Shown piece by piece: positions 15,600-24,718 of a stretch of 64,000 nt of DNA (positions are counted from its first letter, which is position 1; every line of letters starts with the position of its first letter). This stretch comes from Candidatus Alcium sp. F082 (GTDB lineage: Bacteria > Bacteroidota > Bacteroidia > Bacteroidales > F082). The notes under the pieces were generated by a model. The model did not search any database, was not told where the DNA came from, and was given only the letters and a program-made list of their open reading frames with translations. The translations under genes were made by a program, and so were the position numbers. The stretch spans positions 1 to 64,000 of the forward strand of contig LPNG01000010.1 of the NCBI GenBank assembly GCA_001543395.1, read 5' to 3'.

Positions 15600-17939
15600 G
15601 AAATAGGCTCCAAAATGGTTATTCTCGTCGCTGTTGAACCAATGAGCGGTCAATGAAATCGGCCCCAGGAAACTGTTATAGGAATACCTCAACCCTGCAC
15701 CTTGTGCCATGAAATGAATTATATCGGAAAAAGCCATCCCACCGGTACCCAATAGTCCCCACGGCATTGAGACATTATACATCGCCGTCAGGTAATGCTT
15801 GCCATAGAAGTTATAACGCAAATCACAACGGAAAATACTTGCGTTTTGCGTCAGATCAACAGAAGCATCTTCAACGCTGGTCAGGCCGATAAAAGGCATT
15901 TGGTTTTCAAAGTGGCGGCCGGCAATCTCCCCACCGCAAGTATTCCTAATATTATAGTATCCAACAAAGGCATAGGAAGGTTTGATGTGGGTCACAAAAC
16001 GGCCATACACTTGTGGTATGATGGTAAATCGTCCGTTACCTGGAGTGAAATAATATTGGAAAGCATAGCTGAAGTCGAAATACTTATCTTTGGTGGATGG
16101 CATGTAATAGAAATGCGTGCCCAAGTTGGTCAAGATGCCATGGTTGGCAAAATAGGCGTCATCCAAATTGTCATACTGAAACTTGACAAATGGCGCCAAC
16201 ATGGTATTGTTCGCATAATAAACAGAGTCAAAAGCATTATTACCATCAAAGGATGATTTGTCGAATGTCGTATTGATGTATGACACTCCTGCGCTAGTAC
16301 TGAAATTGAGCAGGTGGAACTCAGAAATGTAGGCATTGGCTTTCATTTGTTGATAATGCAAGTTGACGTACTTATTATGAAAACCTCTAGAACGGAAATG
16401 CTCATTCCTATAGTCGAAAGACAGATTGAAGTTGGCCAACGATGACCTTGAATAGGTATAGGTAAGATTGATACGCGGATTGTAACTCAGTTTCGTGCTG
16501 AAATTGAGTTTCGAGCCGTTAAACCTCTTCTCATTCAATCCGATATTGAGTAATATCGCCGCGCCTTCCTCTGTGTCGTAGCGTATACCCAGGCCAAAGA
16601 CATGCGGCTGGGCAGTTTTCATATTAATGCTCAGGTCATAGGCTTCAGACAAACGGCTGTTCCAATGCACGGAATCGCATTCCTTGATTTGATAAGTGAT
16701 TTCATCATAACAGCCTGTGCCGCGATAGATATTCATGGCGCGTTCGATGTCGTCTTTCGTATAGCTGTTCCCGACGGCCAATTCTCCTTTACGGATGAGC
16801 CAGCGGCTATCATGATTACTCACATTATTGACGACGATGGAGCGGAGGAGAACCGAATCGTTGGTCAAGTTTTTGGCATGAGGGGCGCGAAGCGTCTTGC
16901 TGACTGGGTGACCTGCCGAGGCATCCACTGCCTCTTTGATAGCCAATAGTTGGTCATGGAATTCATTCGCTTTTTTATAGCCTCTTCCCACTAATGTGTC
17001 TATGGCATCGGGCGTGAAACTGAGCATGCCGAAGCCACTGATGTCGGGAACGATATGAACATCGCACATGGCACGATTTTCTTGCCTCTTCGCACTCGTG
17101 CTGGTGATGAGCAGACGGGCAAACACCTGAGGCAACGATTTCAAATCATCAGCAGTGACTATTTTGGTGGAGGTGACCTCCACACCGATAATAATGTCGG
17201 CCCCCATATCACGAAGCACGTCGGCAGGGAAATTGTTGACCAAACCGCCATCAACCAACACCTTGTCGCCTATCGTAACAGGCGAGAACACGCCTGGGAT
17301 GGCCATACTGGCGCGCATTGCTGTCGAGATGCTACCGTTACGCAGCACTACCTCTTTGCCTGTAATCATGTCGGTGGCCACGCAAGCGAAAGGTATGGGC
17401 AAGTCGTTGAAGTCCATCTCCTCCTGATAGCCGATACATAAGTCGTTGAACAGATTCACAAGTGAACTATTGTTGACATAAGCGCTTGGCAACTGGCTAA
17501 TAAAACTAGAATTCTTCCTATTGTCCAAAAGACTTTCGAGGCTGAAAGGCACTTGCATAACCATAGTGCTATTGCGCAGCCTCATCTCTTCCGACAACAT
17601 AGGGCGGTCTATCCTATTGCCGATATACTCCGACCACTTCATTTCTGAAATAAGTTTTGTGAGCTCCTCCGGGGAATAACCCAAGGCATAAAAGCCACCA
17701 ATAATGGAGCCCATGCTTGTGCCGGCCACATAGTCAACAGGGATGCCCATCTCTTCAATGTATTTAAGAGCGCCTATATGGGAAGCTCCTTTGGCTCCAC
17801 CGCCACCTAACACCACACCAACCTTTAAGCGGGGCGGACGGATAGTGTCGTTAGAAATATGTATCTTACTTGAGTCATGTTGGGCATGTAACATCATCAA
17901 TGCCGACATAAAAAAGGAAAATAATAAGGCTTTTTTCAT
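15579..17939 (-). CDS. Patatin-like phospholipase with C-terminal Omp85-type barrel
   Basis: 786 residues from the MKK start at 17939 (an ATG four codons earlier is less likely). Signal peptide to Gln20. Patatin domain about 38-330: oxyanion loop GGGGAKG (45-51), nucleophile Ser75 in GTSMG, catalytic Asp230 in VDGG, the RssA/PlpD pattern. A POTRA-like region (about 340-410) and a surface-antigen beta barrel ending in FSFGYTF follow. The layout equals type Vd (PlpD-like) proteins: a lipase held by or released through its own barrel. Bacteroidota members are common and little studied. Upstream -7 element at 17962; the 3' end overlaps the convergent isomerase-like gene. Confidence 0.9.
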   Translation of the reverse strand: MKKALLFSFFMSALMMLHAQHDSSKIHISNDTIRPPRLKVGVVLGGGGAKGASHIGALKYIEEMGIPVDYVAGTSMGSIIGGFYALGYSPEELTKLISEMKWSEYIGNRIDRPMLSEEMRLRNSTMVMQVPFSLESLLDNRKNSSFISQLPSAYVNNSSLVNLFNDLCIGYQEEMDFNDLPIPFACVATDMITGKEVVLRNGSISTAMRASMAIPGVFSPVTIGDKVLVDGGLVNNFPADVLRDMGADIIIGVEVTSTKIVTADDLKSLPQVFARLLITSTSAKRQENRAMCDVHIVPDISGFGMLSFTPDAIDTLVGRGYKKANEFHDQLLAIKEAVDASAGHPVSKTLRAPHAKNLTNDSVLLRSIVVNNVSNHDSRWLIRKGELAVGNSYTKDDIERAMNIYRGTGCYDEITYQIKECDSVHWNSRLSEAYDLSINMKTAQPHVFGLGIRYDTEEGAAILLNIGLNEKRFNGSKLNFSTKLSYNPRINLTYTYSRSSLANFNLSFDYRNEHFRSRGFHNKYVNLHYQQMKANAYISEFHLLNFSTSAGVSYINTTFDKSSFDGNNAFDSVYYANNTMLAPFVKFQYDNLDDAYFANHGILTNLGTHFYYMPSTKDKYFDFSYAFQYYFTPGNGRFTIIPQVYGRFVTHIKPSYAFVGYYNIRNTCGGEIAGRHFENQMPFIGLTSVEDASVDLTQNASIFRCDLRYNFYGKHYLTAMYNVSMPWGLLGTGGMAFSDIIHFMAQGAGLRYSYNSFLGPISLTAHWFNSDENNHFGAYFSFGYTF

Positions 17940-17961
17940 GTGTATGTACAATTACGGACAA

Positions 17962-17969
17962 CAAAATTA
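17962..17969 (-). promoter_or_regulatory. -7 element for the patatin gene (TAATTTTG)
   Basis: Matches TAnnTTTG on the - strand, 22 bases before the ATG. Confidence 0.45.
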
Positions 17970-17991
17970 AGGAATTTTGAAAAAAAGGAAC

Positions 17992-18023
17992 AAAAAAAGA
18001 GGCTGCTTTTAGCAACCTCTTTT
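17992..18023 (-). terminator. Rho-independent terminator
   Basis: Imperfect stem AAAGAGGCTGC / AGCAACCTCTTT with a T run on the - strand, just after the barrel gene at 18047. Confidence 0.75.
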
Positions 18024-18046
18024 GATTTAAAGTCAAACAAGATGTT

Positions 18047-18622
18047 TTAATCCTTGAATTTCATAAGGTTAACAGAAACATTGCCGTAGATGGCACTGGC
18101 TGAGCAAACACCGCCAATTTCGAGCCATTTGATAGGCTTCACCGAAAGGCCGACGCCATAATTGAAGTGATTGTATCTGTGCTCAACATTGTAGTCGTGA
18201 TAGATGGAATGGCTCTCAGTGTCCACGCCGATGGAGTTACCGAGGGTCTTACCTGTGGTTTCATTGCTGTAGCCAATCAACGGGATGATATTCAGCCAAG
18301 GCAACACCGGGACTTTATAGCCCACATTGATGGCAAGAGCCGTATGGTCATCATACTGCGCTTGGGTCACCTTGCGGTCCCAACGATGCTCGGGATTTTG
18401 ATAGATAAAATCGGCATAAAAGCCCACCAAAGAAGCGCTTACGCCAAAACCAAAACCAGCCAGATTCTTTTCGGCTTGGCTATTGCCCATGTGATAGCCC
18501 ACCATACCGAGGTTAACACCGACGGTGGCATCGTACGCGTTTTGTGAGAAATCGAACCATTGTGCTTTGGCGCTGAGGGTCACCATTGAGAACAGCACCG
18601 CGATTAATACTACTTTTTTCAT
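18047..18622 (-). CDS. Outer-membrane beta-barrel protein
   Basis: 191 residues. Signal peptide MKKVVLIAVLFSMVTLSAKA then QWFDFSQ. The mature protein is a series of short amphipathic strands (VGVNLGMVGYHMG, FGFGVSASLVGFYADFIYQ, LAINVGYKVPVLPWLNIIPLIGYS) typical of a small 8-10 strand barrel. The last strand (NVSVNLMKFKD) lacks the usual terminal Phe, so the insertion signal is atypical. The function is unknown. Monocistronic, with its own -7 element at 18689 and terminator at 17992. Confidence 0.7.
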   Translation of the reverse strand: MKKVVLIAVLFSMVTLSAKAQWFDFSQNAYDATVGVNLGMVGYHMGNSQAEKNLAGFGFGVSASLVGFYADFIYQNPEHRWDRKVTQAQYDDHTALAINVGYKVPVLPWLNIIPLIGYSNETTGKTLGNSIGVDTESHSIYHDYNVEHRYNHFNYGVGLSVKPIKWLEIGGVCSASAIYGNVSVNLMKFKD

Positions 18623-18688
18623 GATTGAATAAATTAAGGTTAAAATGTTATTGGTTGTCTATTCTTCAAATTTTCATGAAACAATGTG

Positions 18689-18696
18689 CAAAAGTA
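18689..18696 (-). promoter_or_regulatory. -7 element (TACTTTTG)
   Basis: TAnnTTTG match on the - strand, 66 bases before the barrel start at 18622. Confidence 0.45.
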
Positions 18697-18761
18697 CAAA
18701 AAACGAAGATATCTTTTTCGGTTTGTACTTTTTTATCATAAAATGTGCCCAAACAAAAACA

Positions 18762-20351
18762 TCAGTAGACTGTTTTTTCGGTAAGGCCAACGCCGTATGG
18801 CATCAGTACCGATACCGTAAGACTATGTTGAGGCGCATTTTTTATCCATGCCACTTTCACAGCGTTGCTTTCAGAAGACAGGATGACGCCGCCTTCGACC
18901 TGCCAGCTGGTCTCCAAAGGATAAGGCCTTACATAATAACGGTCAGTTTCTTCAACGATTTCGGGCTTTTGAGGGACAACAAGGTCGTAGAAGAAGTCCG
19001 ACATCTTATCTTGGATGATGAAGAAATTGTCGTTAAAGGCTTTCGTGTTGGGGTCAACATGAGGCGAGTGTTTGTAACCATGAAACGTGACCAGTTGAGC
19101 ATTGTATCCCAACTTGAGAGCGCGGTCGACAATGCACGACGATCCAAACATCGGCTCGACCAACAGCGTCTTCAACGGACCGGCAATGCCGAAAGGATAG
19201 TCGTAGTCGTAAGGGACAATGTTGTCGGCATCACCATGGAAGGCCAACATCGGGATGTTGCTTCTATGGAGAAGGGTTGTATCGGGCATGGCGCCCCACA
19301 TATCGATAATGCCCCTAATTCTGAAATGGGTCCTAATGTTGTTGCCACAGGTATCGATGCTGCCCAAATCGGGACGAAAGAAGTCGCTATGAGTGTATTC
19401 AGGACGGGCCTCATTGGTCATAAAGGCGAGGTTGAGCGCGGTGATGGCTCCCGCACTGGCACCACCAACGAAAATCATAGAAGTGTCGATACAATAGTCT
19501 TGCTGATGCGAAACCAGATAGCGCATGGCCGCATGGGCATCTTGCACGGCACGGTAGCCCGCCCGCCCGATACTGGCCATAAAGGGCAGGAAACCTATGC
19601 GGTAGTCGATAGAGGCCGTCACATAACCCAACGACGCAAGATGCCGGCACCAACGGGTGATGGATACATCGTCTTTCGACCCGAAATAAAAAGCTCCTCC
19701 GTGAATTAACATGACCAAAGGATGTTTCTTCAACGTGTCGTTTTGAGGTCGGAAAATGTCAAGATGGAGATCCAGCGGGACTTCGCTTATGGCATCCGTC
19801 ATTCGGAAAATCTTGCCTGTAACATCGGTTTCGTCACCCATTTCCGACCAGAAACCTGGCACATGGGCATACGTAAGGTCATCGATCTCATCCACTTCAA
19901 ACAAAGTGTCTTGATAGCGCTTGTTTTCAAAATCATGGAAGGCGGGAGTTTCGTGTATGTTGAATTGAAAACGCGCTGTGCCAAACAAACTCAAACGGGC
20001 ATAGCCATTAGCATGCTGACTATCCATTGACTTGATGCGGGGACGGAAGACTTCCTTCTGGTTTTCGTAATAAAGGATGGCATTTCGCCCATTGGCTTCC
20101 AACTTGAAAGGAAGGGTGTCCGTCATCGTCTCTTCCCATGCCATATAGTGTCCCTTCATGGTCAGGCTATCACTGTACTCGATGAAAACAAAAAAGTCCT
20201 TGCCGTCGACAGTGCTTGTGAAAACGGCCGGGGTCTCAACGACAGGGAAAAACACTCTTTTAAAAAACAAACGGGGGTCAGGGATACCATCATCGCCCAA
20301 GAGGTGGAATGACAATAGAGAAAGGAATATGAAAGCAAGAAAGCGACGCAT
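18762..20351 (-). CDS. Secreted alpha/beta-hydrolase (carboxylesterase-like)
   Basis: 529 residues from MRRFLAF at 20351. Signal peptide to about residue 19. A beta-rich N-terminal region (about 30-170) precedes an alpha/beta-hydrolase domain (about 190-455): oxyanion HGG at 217-219, nucleophile Ser299 in GGASAGA, an Asp in AFHGDADNIVPYD and a His in HGYKHSPH. This is the esterase/lipase (HSL or BD-FAE-like) type; a polysaccharide ester such as an acetyl or feruloyl group is a plausible substrate but not shown. The C-terminal 60 residues have no T9SS motif. It sits downstream of the mmd operon terminator and is probably transcribed separately. Confidence 0.8.
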   Translation of the reverse strand: MRRFLAFIFLSLLSFHLLGDDGIPDPRLFFKRVFFPVVETPAVFTSTVDGKDFFVFIEYSDSLTMKGHYMAWEETMTDTLPFKLEANGRNAILYYENQKEVFRPRIKSMDSQHANGYARLSLFGTARFQFNIHETPAFHDFENKRYQDTLFEVDEIDDLTYAHVPGFWSEMGDETDVTGKIFRMTDAISEVPLDLHLDIFRPQNDTLKKHPLVMLIHGGAFYFGSKDDVSITRWCRHLASLGYVTASIDYRIGFLPFMASIGRAGYRAVQDAHAAMRYLVSHQQDYCIDTSMIFVGGASAGAITALNLAFMTNEARPEYTHSDFFRPDLGSIDTCGNNIRTHFRIRGIIDMWGAMPDTTLLHRSNIPMLAFHGDADNIVPYDYDYPFGIAGPLKTLLVEPMFGSSCIVDRALKLGYNAQLVTFHGYKHSPHVDPNTKAFNDNFFIIQDKMSDFFYDLVVPQKPEIVEETDRYYVRPYPLETSWQVEGGVILSSESNAVKVAWIKNAPQHSLTVSVLMPYGVGLTEKTVY

Positions 20352-20389
20352 ATCGTTACGACAAAACAATAACTATTAAATTTAAATCA

Positions 20390-20416
20390 AAACCCGCCTC
20401 GATTGAGGCGGGTTTT
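20390..20416 (-). terminator. Terminator of the mmd operon
   Basis: AAACCCGCCTC-GATT-GAGGCGGGTTTT. On the - strand it ends the gene at 20439 and is followed by GATTTAAATTT. Confidence 0.9.
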
Positions 20417-20438
20417 GGTTATTAATATTAAGGTGTAA

Positions 20439-22181
20439 TTACATCATCAAGAACGACATCATCACACCAGCTGCCACTGCCGAGCCGATAACGCCGGAGA
20501 CGTTCGGGGCCATGGCGTGCATGAGCAGGTGGTTCGACGGGTCATACTTCTGACCTTCCACTTCGACGACGCGGGCACTGTCCGGCACAGCCGAAACGCC
20601 AGCGGCACCAATCATCGGGTTGATCTTCTCCTTCAAGAAGAGGTTCATGAACTTGGCACCGAGCAAACCGCCAGCGGTGGCCACGCAGAACGAAAGGGCA
20701 CCGAGGACGAAGATCTCAATGGAGCTCATAGTCAGGAACACGGAGGCTTGCGTTGAAGCACCCACCGTAAGACCCAGAATCATGGTCACAATGTCAATCA
20801 ACGGGTTGGATGCGGTGTTTTGCAAACGCTTCACCACGCCCGATTCCTTAATGATATTGCCAAAGAACAGCATACCCAACAGCGGCAGGGCCGTGGGGCT
20901 GATGAAGGTGGTCAGGATGAGGCCGACGACAGGGAACATGATCTTTTCGGTCTTGTTCACCATACGCGGGGCGCGCATCTTGATGAGGCGTTCTTCCTTG
21001 GTGGTCAGCAGACGGATGATAGGCGGCTGGATCACGGGCACCAAAGCCATGTAAGAATATGCTGCAATGGCAATGGGGCCAATGAGGTTGCGCGTACCGT
21101 TCATGCCGTTGGCCAGACGCGATGACAGGAAGATGGCGGTGGGACCGTCGGCACCACCAATGATACCGATGGCACCAGCCTCACGCAGGTTGAAACCAAG
21201 ATACAAGGCACCGATGAAGGTGAGGAACACACCCAATTGGGCGGCGGCACCGAGGATCATCAGCTTGGGGTTGGCGATGAGCGACGAGAAGTCGGTCATA
21301 GCGCCGATGCCCAAGAAAATCAAGGGCGGATACACGCCCGAGGTCACGCCGAAGTACAGGTAGTTCAACACGCTGCCCTTCTGGTAAAGACCTGTTTGGA
21401 GGTTCAGCTCTCCGCTTTGGAACACTTCGTTCAAGAAGGCTTTCACGTTCTCCACTTCGGTGGCAGCCAAGCCGTATTCAGTCAGTTTCAAGTGGTCAAC
21501 TTGTTTGATGGCTTCGCTCAACACCATGTGTTTGTTGCCGTCGCCATCAAAGATGGTGAGCAGCATGGCCTTGGCTGTCTCCAAGTCGAAGCTATAGGCC
21601 CCTGAGGCTATGGCGTTTTGCGCAAAGTCGATGGCTTCTTGGAGCGTGACGCCCGTGCCTTGGAAGAACGGGATGTTACCGCAAATGATACCCGTGCCAA
21701 TCGGGATGAGCAGCATGGGTTCAAACTCGAAACGGACGGCCAGGAAGATGAAGAGGATACCCACCAGAATCATGATGAGGTTACCGATCTTGCAGTTGCG
21801 GAAGCCCGTGAGCAACCAGAAGTTGCCCAAGCCTTCCTTCAGGCGTTCGTTGGTCGTCATTTCCTTCACTTCAGCCTTTCCGGTGGCTTGCACCTTGGCA
21901 TTTTTGCTTTCCAAAGCGGTCACGCGGCGGTCCAAGCTTTGCATTTGTTGTCCAAGTTCAGCCGTCTTTGCCGATTCGGCCACGACGGCGTCAGCGATTT
22001 CGGCCAGCTGGGCATTGCTTTGCTCAACGGTCATCTCGCTCACCTGCTCGGTCTTCGCGAGGTCGGCGACCTTGGTGGCGAACATCGGGTTATTGACAAC
22101 CAGCATGTTCAGCAGCATCAGGAGCACCAACGAACCGATGATGACCGCAGGTCTTCTGTAAATACTTTTCTTGCCTAACAT
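20439..22181 (-). CDS. mmdB: Methylmalonyl-CoA decarboxylase beta subunit (Na+-translocating)
   Basis: 580 residues. The beta subunit decarboxylates carboxybiotin and pumps Na+ across the inner membrane. Canonical parts: NFWLLTGF and the first membrane segments from residue 118, GIGAMTDF (Asp297, equivalent to the ion-site Asp of OadB), IIGGADGPTAIF (341-351), GTRNLIGPIAIAAYSYM and the C-terminal segments. The usual length is about 400. This one has an extra N-terminal membrane segment plus a Gln/Ala-rich coiled coil (about 10-110) and an insert of about 90 residues at 178-270. It overlaps nothing and lies 4 bases after the biotin carrier gene. oadB is the alternative name, but the neighbours favour methylmalonyl-CoA. 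Confidence 0.9.
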   Translation of the reverse strand: MLGKKSIYRRPAVIIGSLVLLMLLNMLVVNNPMFATKVADLAKTEQVSEMTVEQSNAQLAEIADAVVAESAKTAELGQQMQSLDRRVTALESKNAKVQATGKAEVKEMTTNERLKEGLGNFWLLTGFRNCKIGNLIMILVGILFIFLAVRFEFEPMLLIPIGTGIICGNIPFFQGTGVTLQEAIDFAQNAIASGAYSFDLETAKAMLLTIFDGDGNKHMVLSEAIKQVDHLKLTEYGLAATEVENVKAFLNEVFQSGELNLQTGLYQKGSVLNYLYFGVTSGVYPPLIFLGIGAMTDFSSLIANPKLMILGAAAQLGVFLTFIGALYLGFNLREAGAIGIIGGADGPTAIFLSSRLANGMNGTRNLIGPIAIAAYSYMALVPVIQPPIIRLLTTKEERLIKMRAPRMVNKTEKIMFPVVGLILTTFISPTALPLLGMLFFGNIIKESGVVKRLQNTASNPLIDIVTMILGLTVGASTQASVFLTMSSIEIFVLGALSFCVATAGGLLGAKFMNLFLKEKINPMIGAAGVSAVPDSARVVEVEGQKYDPSNHLLMHAMAPNVSGVIGSAVAAGVMMSFLMM

Positions 22182-22185
22182 GACC

Positions 22186-22626
22186 TTATCCGATTACGAT
22201 TAAAGTATCACCTTGAAGCACGTTGTCGCCCTGACGGCAGTTGATGGCGGTAATGGTACCGTCAGCCTCAGCCAGCAGGTTGTTTTCCATCTTCATGGCT
22301 TCGTACATAAGCAGCTTGTCGCCCTTCTTCACGGCGTCGCCTTGCTTGACGAAGATCTGCATGATGGTTCCAGGAAGCGGAGCAGCCATCTTGTAGCCGG
22401 CACCACCTGCGGCAGCGGCCGGTTTCGGAGCGGCACTCTGGGCAGGAGCGCTGGCGGCGGGCTTGGCGGCCGGACGGGCCACGGGAGCGATCACCGGAGC
22501 GGCTTGCTCTTCCATCTCCACTTGATATTCAGTGCCATTCACATTGACAGTGGCGATATTGCCTTCAATGTTCTGGACTTCTACTTCGTATGGTTTACCA
22601 CTAATGGTGAATTTGAATTTTTTCAT
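22186..22626 (-). CDS. mmdC: Biotin carboxyl carrier subunit
   Basis: 146 residues. A short N-terminal beta region (1-40), an Ala/Pro-rich linker (about 42-76) and a biotinyl domain (77-146) with the modification site Lys112 in EAMKMEN. It carries the CO2 from the carboxyltransferase to the membrane beta subunit. The linker is of the swinging-arm type. It lies 11 bases after the gamma subunit gene and 4 bases before mmdB, so translation is probably coupled. Confidence 0.9.
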   Translation of the reverse strand: MKKFKFTISGKPYEVEVQNIEGNIATVNVNGTEYQVEMEEQAAPVIAPVARPAAKPAASAPAQSAAPKPAAAAGGAGYKMAAPLPGTIMQIFVKQGDAVKKGDKLLMYEAMKMENNLLAEADGTITAINCRQGDNVLQGDTLIVIG

Positions 22627-22637
22627 GATTGTTCGAT

Positions 22638-23015
22638 TTAACGTTTCCAGTGTCTAACTCCGTAATTCTTGTCGTTCCACGAGGTCTGCCGACGCTCGAT
22701 GGTGATGACGTTGCTCTCCTCGTCGTGGAGGTTGGTCGTAAGGTACAGGGCCATACCGATGGCGGCTTGCACCTCAGCGGGGATTTCGCCTTCGGCCAGC
22801 TTGGTTACAGGCTTCACCGTGGCAGGTTTCAGCTCCTTCACCTCATTCTTCTTGGCGTCCTTTTTCTTGAAATAGGAAGCCACGCCGCTGAAGATCATCG
22901 AAAGGATGGCGAGGGCGAGGATGACAATGAGGAATCCCGCGATGGTGACGATCCAGCCTTTGGTGTAGACCCAGTCTTCGTGAGCCAACAGTAATGTAAA
23001 TTGTAACAGTTTCAT
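22638..23015 (-). CDS. OadG-like gamma (delta) subunit
   Basis: 125 residues with one membrane segment (about 20-45, GWIVTIAGFLIVILALAILS) near the N-terminus and a charged Lys-rich cytoplasmic tail with a conserved C-terminal block (VQAAIGMALYL, then WNDKNYGVRHWKR). OadG/MmdD proteins tether the soluble carboxyltransferase to the beta subunit. Between mmdA (18 bases) and the biotin carrier gene (11 bases). Confidence 0.8.
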   Translation of the reverse strand: MKLLQFTLLLAHEDWVYTKGWIVTIAGFLIVILALAILSMIFSGVASYFKKKDAKKNEVKELKPATVKPVTKLAEGEIPAEVQAAIGMALYLTTNLHDEESNVITIERRQTSWNDKNYGVRHWKR

Positions 23016-23033
23016 CGTTTCAAGGATTTACGG

Positions 23034-24593
23034 TTACAGCGGGATATTCGAATGTTTCTTCTCGGGGTTGGCGAGGCGCTTCGTCTCAAGCGTACGCAAG
23101 GCGCGGATGACACGGAAACGGGTGTTGCGTGGCTCGATCACGTCGTCGATGTAGCCGAACTTGGCGGCCTCATACGGGTTGGCGAACTTCTTGGTGTATT
23201 CATCCACCTTCTGGGCAACGAACTCGGCACGCTCTTCAGGATTGGTGATCTCGGCGATCTTCTTGCCATCGAGCACCTCAACGGCACCGCTGGCACCCAT
23301 GACAGCGATCTCGGCGGTCGGCCAAGCGTAGTTTACGTCGTTGCGCAGCTGCTTGCAGCCCATCACGAGGTGAGAACCACCGTATGACTTACGCAGGGTG
23401 ACGGTGACCTTCGGCACAGTGGACTCGCCGTAAGCATAGAGCAACTTGGCGCCGTGGACGATGATACCGGCATATTCTTGGCCCGTGCCAGGCAGGAAGC
23501 CAGGAACATCGACCAAGGTCACGATCGGGATGTTGAAGGCATCGCAGAAGCGCACGAAACGGGCGCCCTTGCGCGAAGCGTCGCAGTCCAACACGCCAGC
23601 GAAGAAAGCTGGGTTGTTGGCCACGATACCGACCGACATGCCATCGAAGCGGGCGAAGCCGACGATGATGTTCTTGGCGTAGTTCTTGTGGATTTCGAGG
23701 AAGTCGCCGTTGTCGACGATGGCCGTGATGATGTCGGCCACGTTATAAGGCTTGTTCGGGTTATCAGGAATGATTTGGTTCAGAGCATCTTCCATACGGT
23801 CGATGGGGTCGTTGCACTCCACCAGCGGGGCGTTCTCCATGTTGTTTTGCGGGATGAAGGAGAGCAGACGACGGATGAGACCGAGGCCTTCCTCTTCGCT
23901 CTCGACGGCGAAGTGGGCCACGCCCGACTTCTGCGAGTGGATGCGGGCACCACCGAGGTCGTCGGTCGAAACGTCTTCACCGATGACGGTCTTCACCACC
24001 TTCGGACCCGTAAGGAACATGTAGCTGTTCGCGTTGGTCATGATGATGAAGTCGGTCAGTGCAGGCGAATACACGGCACCACCGGCGCAGGGGCCGAAGA
24101 TGGCCGAAATCTGCGGGATGACACCCGAAGCGTTGATGTTGCGTTGGAAGATCTCAGCATAGCCGGCGAGGGAACGTGAGCCTTCCTGGATACGGGCACC
24201 GCCCGAGTCGCAGATGCCGATGACGGGAGCGCCAACTTTCATGGCTTGGTCCATCACCTTGCAGATCTTGAGGGACATGGTCTCGCTCAAGGCACCGCCA
24301 AACACGGTGAAGTCTTGGGCGTAGACATAGACGACGCGGCCGTCGATGGTGCCATGACCGGTGACGACGCCGTCGCCGAGGTACTGTTGCTTGTCGAGAC
24401 CAAAGTCGACGGTGCGATGGGTCACGAACATGTCAGTCTCTTCGAAGCTGCCTTCGTCGAGCAGGATGGCGATACGCTCGCGTGCCGTCATCTTACCTTT
24501 GGCATGTTGGGAGTCGATGCGCTTCTGGCCGCCACCAAGACGGGCCTCGTTGCGCTTCTCCAACAATTCCTGGATTTTCTGTTCAATTAACAT
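23034..24593 (-). CDS. mmdA: Methylmalonyl-CoA decarboxylase alpha subunit (carboxyltransferase)
   Basis: 519 residues, the normal length for acyl-CoA carboxyltransferases. Both crotonase-like halves are present: N-half with [17 protein letters not shown] and [14 protein letters not shown]-half with [13 protein letters not shown] and [13 protein letters not shown], and the typical end [11 protein letters not shown]. It moves the carboxyl group of (S)-methylmalonyl-CoA to biotin and releases propionyl-CoA. The operon with mce, a biotin carrier and a Na+-pumping beta subunit makes this a decarboxylase rather than a carboxylase. No biotin carboxylase gene is nearby. Confidence 0.93.
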   Translation of the reverse strand: MLIEQKIQELLEKRNEARLGGGQKRIDSQHAKGKMTARERIAILLDEGSFEETDMFVTHRTVDFGLDKQQYLGDGVVTGHGTIDGRVVYVYAQDFTVFGGALSETMSLKICKVMDQAMKVGAPVIGICDSGGARIQEGSRSLAGYAEIFQRNINASGVIPQISAIFGPCAGGAVYSPALTDFIIMTNANSYMFLTGPKVVKTVIGEDVSTDDLGGARIHSQKSGVAHFAVESEEEGLGLIRRLLSFIPQNNMENAPLVECNDPIDRMEDALNQIIPDNPNKPYNVADIITAIVDNGDFLEIHKNYAKNIIVGFARFDGMSVGIVANNPAFFAGVLDCDASRKGARFVRFCDAFNIPIVTLVDVPGFLPGTGQEYAGIIVHGAKLLYAYGESTVPKVTVTLRKSYGGSHLVMGCKQLRNDVNYAWPTAEIAVMGASGAVEVLDGKKIAEITNPEERAEFVAQKVDEYTKKFANPYEAAKFGYIDDVIEPRNTRFRVIRALRTLETKRLANPEKKHSNIPL

Positions 24594-24644
24594 GGTTATA
24601 TTTGTATTGATTATTACTTGTTTTTAGAGCGTGGTTTTTGGGCA

Positions 24645-24716
24645 ATTAGCTATTAGCTGTTAGCCATTAGCCGCTGTCAAAGCGAGCTAATAGCTAATGG
24701 CTAAAAGCTAACAGCC
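24645..24716. repeat. TTAGC-rich inverted intergenic repeat
   Basis: Repeated ATTAGC/GTTAGCC units (24645-24672) face repeated GCTAA/GGCTAA units (24686-24716). It lies between mce and mmdA in the operon and can fold into a long imperfect stem. It may modulate mRNA of the operon, or be a passive repeat of the kind common in Bacteroidota. Confidence 0.7.
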
Positions 24717-24718
24717 AA

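Noticed and set aside
22186-24593. Acetyl-CoA or propionyl-CoA carboxylase
   Set aside because: There is no biotin carboxylase, while a Na+-pumping beta subunit and methylmalonyl-CoA epimerase are in the operon.
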